From NCBI RefSeq assembly GCF_037176765.1, contig NC_090022.1:179420117-179484116 (forward strand): a stretch of DNA of 64,000 nucleotides, read 5' to 3'. Shown here piece by piece: positions 61,685 to 64,000 of the stretch. The position numbers and the translations under genes are program-made. The notes below the pieces were generated by a model. It was not told where the DNA came from. It worked only from the letters and a program-made list of their open reading frames with translations, and made no database searches. Each line of letters opens with the position of its first letter. Position 1 is the first letter of the stretch. The stretch comes from Anolis sagrei (Eukaryota; Chordata; Lepidosauria; Squamata; Anolidae).

Positions 61685-62325
61685 AAGCAGATAGTACCAG
61701 CTGTGTACTGATTTCTCTTGTACCTTCCCACCTTCTGGCTGCTAAATGGACCTGGCAGCATTAGAACCCATTTGAAATCTTACAATGAGTGGCAGGCAAT
61801 CACTGAATGAGTGGGGAGAACTGTTCTTAGTCCCGTTGTCGAAATATCCTTGTAATTAGAGCTTTGTTAAACTTTTCAAGGTCAGTTTCAAAAGGATGGG
61901 TCCAACTGTGTTGGTTAACAGGCCTTAAACTTGGGATTTGGTTTGTGCTCAGTGGAAATGTTGCCTTGAACAAAGATCACCCTCTGCTAATAAAGCCTAA
62001 GGCTTTCATGTTGTTCCTGCCCATTTGTGTTCCGAAATTATTCACTCTTTAAAATAGCTAAAATTTTGCTTTGAGCTGAGCTGTGTTCATACGCAGCTAG
62101 TGGTAATTAACAGGGAGAAATCTATATGTATGTCCTTGAAAACTGCTCTTGCCGTATAGGAATAAAGGGAGCCCTTGTAAGCACTGCTAATTTTGCTCTA
62201 CTCATTTACAGATTCAGCAAAATTCGGCCTTGATCTCATGGTATGGAAAGCACTGCAAGCAACTCTTGCTGCTAGGCTAAAGCACTGTTGAAAAGGCTGG
62301 TGTGGAAATGTACTCTATATACGAG
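61685..62325 (+). other. Unassigned sequence inside the snoRNA host gene
   Basis: Unique-looking. An AATAAA at 61989-61994 followed by T/G-rich DNA could be a poly(A) site, and AAAGCC-TAA-GGCTTT forms a small hairpin on it. TTCAAGG (61875) can pair with CCTTGAA (61963). Host-gene exons may lie here, but none can be shown. Confidence 0.35.
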
Positions 62326-63053
62326 GGTTGGAACTTTAATAGTGGCAATACTGCTGTAAAGACGCCACACAATGAAACCAAAGAATGTCGCATATACCAC
62401 ATGTTAGTTACATACTTACCTTACCTCTGAGCAAAAGACTCGCCCTTCCTACGTCACGCACATGTGGAGTGATGTGAAGAACTGAGCCTCTTATTAGATT
62501 ACGGTCTAAAACAGTGGTTCTCAACCTTGGGTTCCCAGATGTTTTTGGCCTTCAACTCCCAAAAATCCTAACAGCTGATAAACTGGCTGGGATTTCTGGG
62601 AGTTGTAGGCCAAAAACATCTGGGGACCCTAGGTTGAGAACCACTGGTCTAAAGTAAGTTGTCACAATGTTTTCGAAACAAGAACGGAGTTGGATAAAGA
62701 TTGAATGTGCCAGAGGTCATACAACACGACAGTGTCATCAAGGTCTTCAAGAGGCTTGCGGGCAATCTGAATTGCCTCAGAACAGTGGCAAGGTGGGTAA
62801 AAGCCTTCAACAAAGGATGCCAAAATGGGGCAGACATGGACCAACCAGGTTGTCCCTAGTGTCAGCGAAGTGGAAGTGGATTCTGTTGCCGCACTCGTAG
62901 TATCAACAACAGGTGTCCTACGACTTCCACAACATTGGAAATGGGTTGTACATAATGCTGGCGACTATATTGAAGGGCTGTAAAATTTGGTGGCATGTTT
63001 CACTTTTGTATTATATGTAAATAAATATCTGCCATTGTTAAAGTTTCAACTCT
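62326..63053 (+). mobile_element. mariner transposon remnant carrying a nested hAT MITE
   Basis: Ends CGAGGGTTGGAACTTTAATA and TGTTAAAGTTTCAACTCTC are inverted repeats. The frame from 62667 reads MFSKQERSWIKIECARGHTT, then RQCHQGLQEACGQSELPQNS, the transposase N-terminus. After a large deletion, GDYIEGL-like C-terminal sequence and the end remain. A MITE A splits it at 62512-62646. It ends about 55 bp before the H/ACA snoRNA. Confidence 0.88.
62512..62646. mobile_element. hAT MITE family A inside the mariner
   Basis: CAGTGGTTCTCAACC to GGTTGAGAACCACTG; flanks GTCTAAAA (62504-62511) and GTCTAAAG (62647-62654). Confidence 0.92.
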
Positions 63054-63106
63054 CTTAATAAAAGTTTGATAATCCTCCTTGGTGTGGACTTTTTTTAGTA
63101 GGCTTT

Positions 63107-63247
63107 TGAGCACTGCCTTTGAACTGGTGTATGGTCTGCTTCCATGGCCTCACTGGTTACGCTGCAGTGCAAAAATAAAGGACTTGCTTATAACTGGTGT
63201 TGCTCAGCTTGAAACCTGAGTAATATTTTTAAGAGCAAGTTACATTT
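63107..63247 (+). ncRNA. SNORA50C: H/ACA snoRNA of the SNORA50 family (SNORA50C / SNORA76)
   Basis: Two-hairpin H/ACA layout. The 5' hairpin is closed by GCACTGC (63110-63116) with GCAGTGC (63164-63170). An A-rich hinge (H box) lies at 63171-63179. The 3' hairpin is closed by ACTTGCT (63182-63188) with AGCAAGT (63234-63240). An ACA box at 63242-63244 is followed by three bases. The 3' hairpin has an upper stem of about 11 bp. Its pocket arms ATAACT (63190-63195) and TTTAA (63228-63232) pair with the bases either side of 18S U105, the target of SNORA50-type RNAs; the pocket lies about 15 nt before ACA, as required. In the 5' hairpin the arm CTTTGA fits the 3' side of 18S U34, but the other arm does not clearly pair, so U34 guidance is uncertain. 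Position after SNORD104 supports the assignment. Confidence 0.85.
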
Positions 63248-63250
63248 CAT

Positions 63251-63879
63251 CCTTCGTCTAATGCCACAATCTGAAAATATCAACAGAAAATTGTGGTAAA
63301 TCTTGATCAAGGTTATCTTGGGTTATGGGAACAACTGAAGAAGCTGAGAAGTTCAATTGGATCTGAAGTTTGGTGTAAAAAAATCTGGTTCAGAGGAATT
63401 GCGAATGTGGTCTGACAAATTGGCTTATCTCGATGTTTTGTGTTTTCAATCAAATGGCTTCCAAGTTACTAAAACATTCTGAAACTAATTATACAATTGT
63501 GAATGGAGGAATAGTGGTAAGGGAATAAAAATATTCTTTGACATAAAATCTCCCAATTCTAGGGAAACAAATGCATTTTAATAACAGGTAATTTTTCCTC
63601 TGTTCAGGGGTTTGAAGACAGCGTAGGCCTAATTGAAGAAATTGAGTGCTTAGCAAATGCTAACTCCCAATAGTTTTAAGAACTTTTTCCTGCCAAAATC
63701 ATTTATACTAGGATTGAAATTTGCTCCTGACAGAACAAGTTGATGGTTGTCTCACCAGCATTCCTGGGAGGTATAGCTGAACACCTCGGGAAGGGGGCAT
63801 ATGATTTGCAGAAATTGCTTAAATGGTCCTGTTCAAGACCTCCGTTAACCACTTCATAATCAACTTAGCAGAAAATAGG
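63251..63879. other. Unassigned sequence after the H/ACA snoRNA
   Basis: Unique-looking A/T-rich DNA; the next exon of the host gene is expected here or beyond, but no exon can be defined. Confidence 0.35.
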
Positions 63880-64000
63880 TTGACACCATGGCTCAATCCT
63901 ATGGTAACTTAGGGGTTCTAGTTTGGTAAGGCATCAGCACTGGCAGAGAAAACCAAAGGCTGTATTAAACTACAGTTCCCATGATTCCATAGCATTGAGC
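63880..64000. mobile_element. MITE family C, cut by the window edge
   Basis: ACACCATGGCTCAATCCTAT, then ACTACAGTTCCCATGATTCC and CATAGCATTGAGC at the edge. Confidence 0.75.

Larger units (their letters stand above)
58373..63250 (+). ncRNA. SNHG25: snoRNA host gene, SNHG25-like (5' part; 3' end not located)
   Basis: Exon 1 is proposed as 58373-58393, starting CCTTTCGCC and ending CTGG before a strong donor GTAAGG at 58394. Intron 1 carries a box C/D snoRNA (58581-58657), and an H/ACA snoRNA lies at 63107-63247. A host carrying SNORD104 plus a SNORA50-family RNA, divergent from ERN1, is the SNHG25 gene as I know it in mammals. There it is very short (about half a kilobase, from memory); here MITEs, a large DNA transposon, an L2, a SINE and a mariner lie between the snoRNAs. 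No long ORF is expected, and the 87-codon frame over the promoter is not coding. Internal exons and the poly(A) site are not resolved. The end coordinate is simply the end of the second snoRNA. Confidence 0.7.

Noticed and set aside
61875-61970. TTCAAGG/CCTTGAA hairpin as the H/ACA snoRNA
   Set aside because: No H box, no ACA at the right distance and no 18S pairing; the 63107-63247 RNA meets all three tests.

Overview
The window looks like nuclear DNA of a squamate reptile, most likely an iguanian lizard. This rests on the repeat community rather than on any species-specific gene: L2, CR1, BovB/RTE and R4 LINEs, a Sauria-type tRNA SINE, a second tRNA-derived poly(A) SINE, 5S-derived SINE copies, Tc1/mariner remnants and many hAT-type MITEs. 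No bacterial, plasmid or organellar features were seen.

Two host loci are arranged head to head. On the minus strand lie the first four coding exons of ERN1 (IRE1-alpha, the endoplasmic reticulum stress sensor kinase/RNase): exon 1 (signal peptide) at 49951-50019, exon 2 at 23099-23219, exon 3 at 5995-6028 and exon 4 at 3568-3640. The rest of ERN1 lies beyond the left edge. The introns are about 26.7, 17.1 and 2.4 kb and are filled with transposons. Exon 1 sits in a CpG-rich promoter (about 49850-50290).

Divergently, on the plus strand from about 58.37 kb, is a small non-protein host gene. It has a CCAAT box, GC box, CRE-like site, TATA box and a 5'TOP-like start, a box C/D snoRNA at 58581-58657 whose guide matches the 28S site of SNORD104, and 4.5 kb further an H/ACA snoRNA at 63107-63247 whose 3' pocket fits 18S U105. 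This is the SNHG25 locus (SNORD104 plus SNORA50C/SNORA76), which I recall lying next to ERN1 in mammals, so the two assignments support each other. Several transposons now separate the two snoRNAs.

The most striking non-gene structures are: (1) a dispersed repeat present in eight places whose sense strand carries every conserved hammerhead-ribozyme core base, apart from one extra nucleotide before stem II; (2) a second, different repeat with the same layout; (3) inverted copies of the first repeat, one of which starts at the predicted ribozyme cleavage point; (4) a tandem array of about 188-bp units, made by nesting one MITE in another and then duplicating it, that ends about 220 bp inside ERN1 intron 1; and (5) nested transposons whose target-site duplications allow relative dating. 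All positions come from reading the sequence by eye; no alignment or database search was run.
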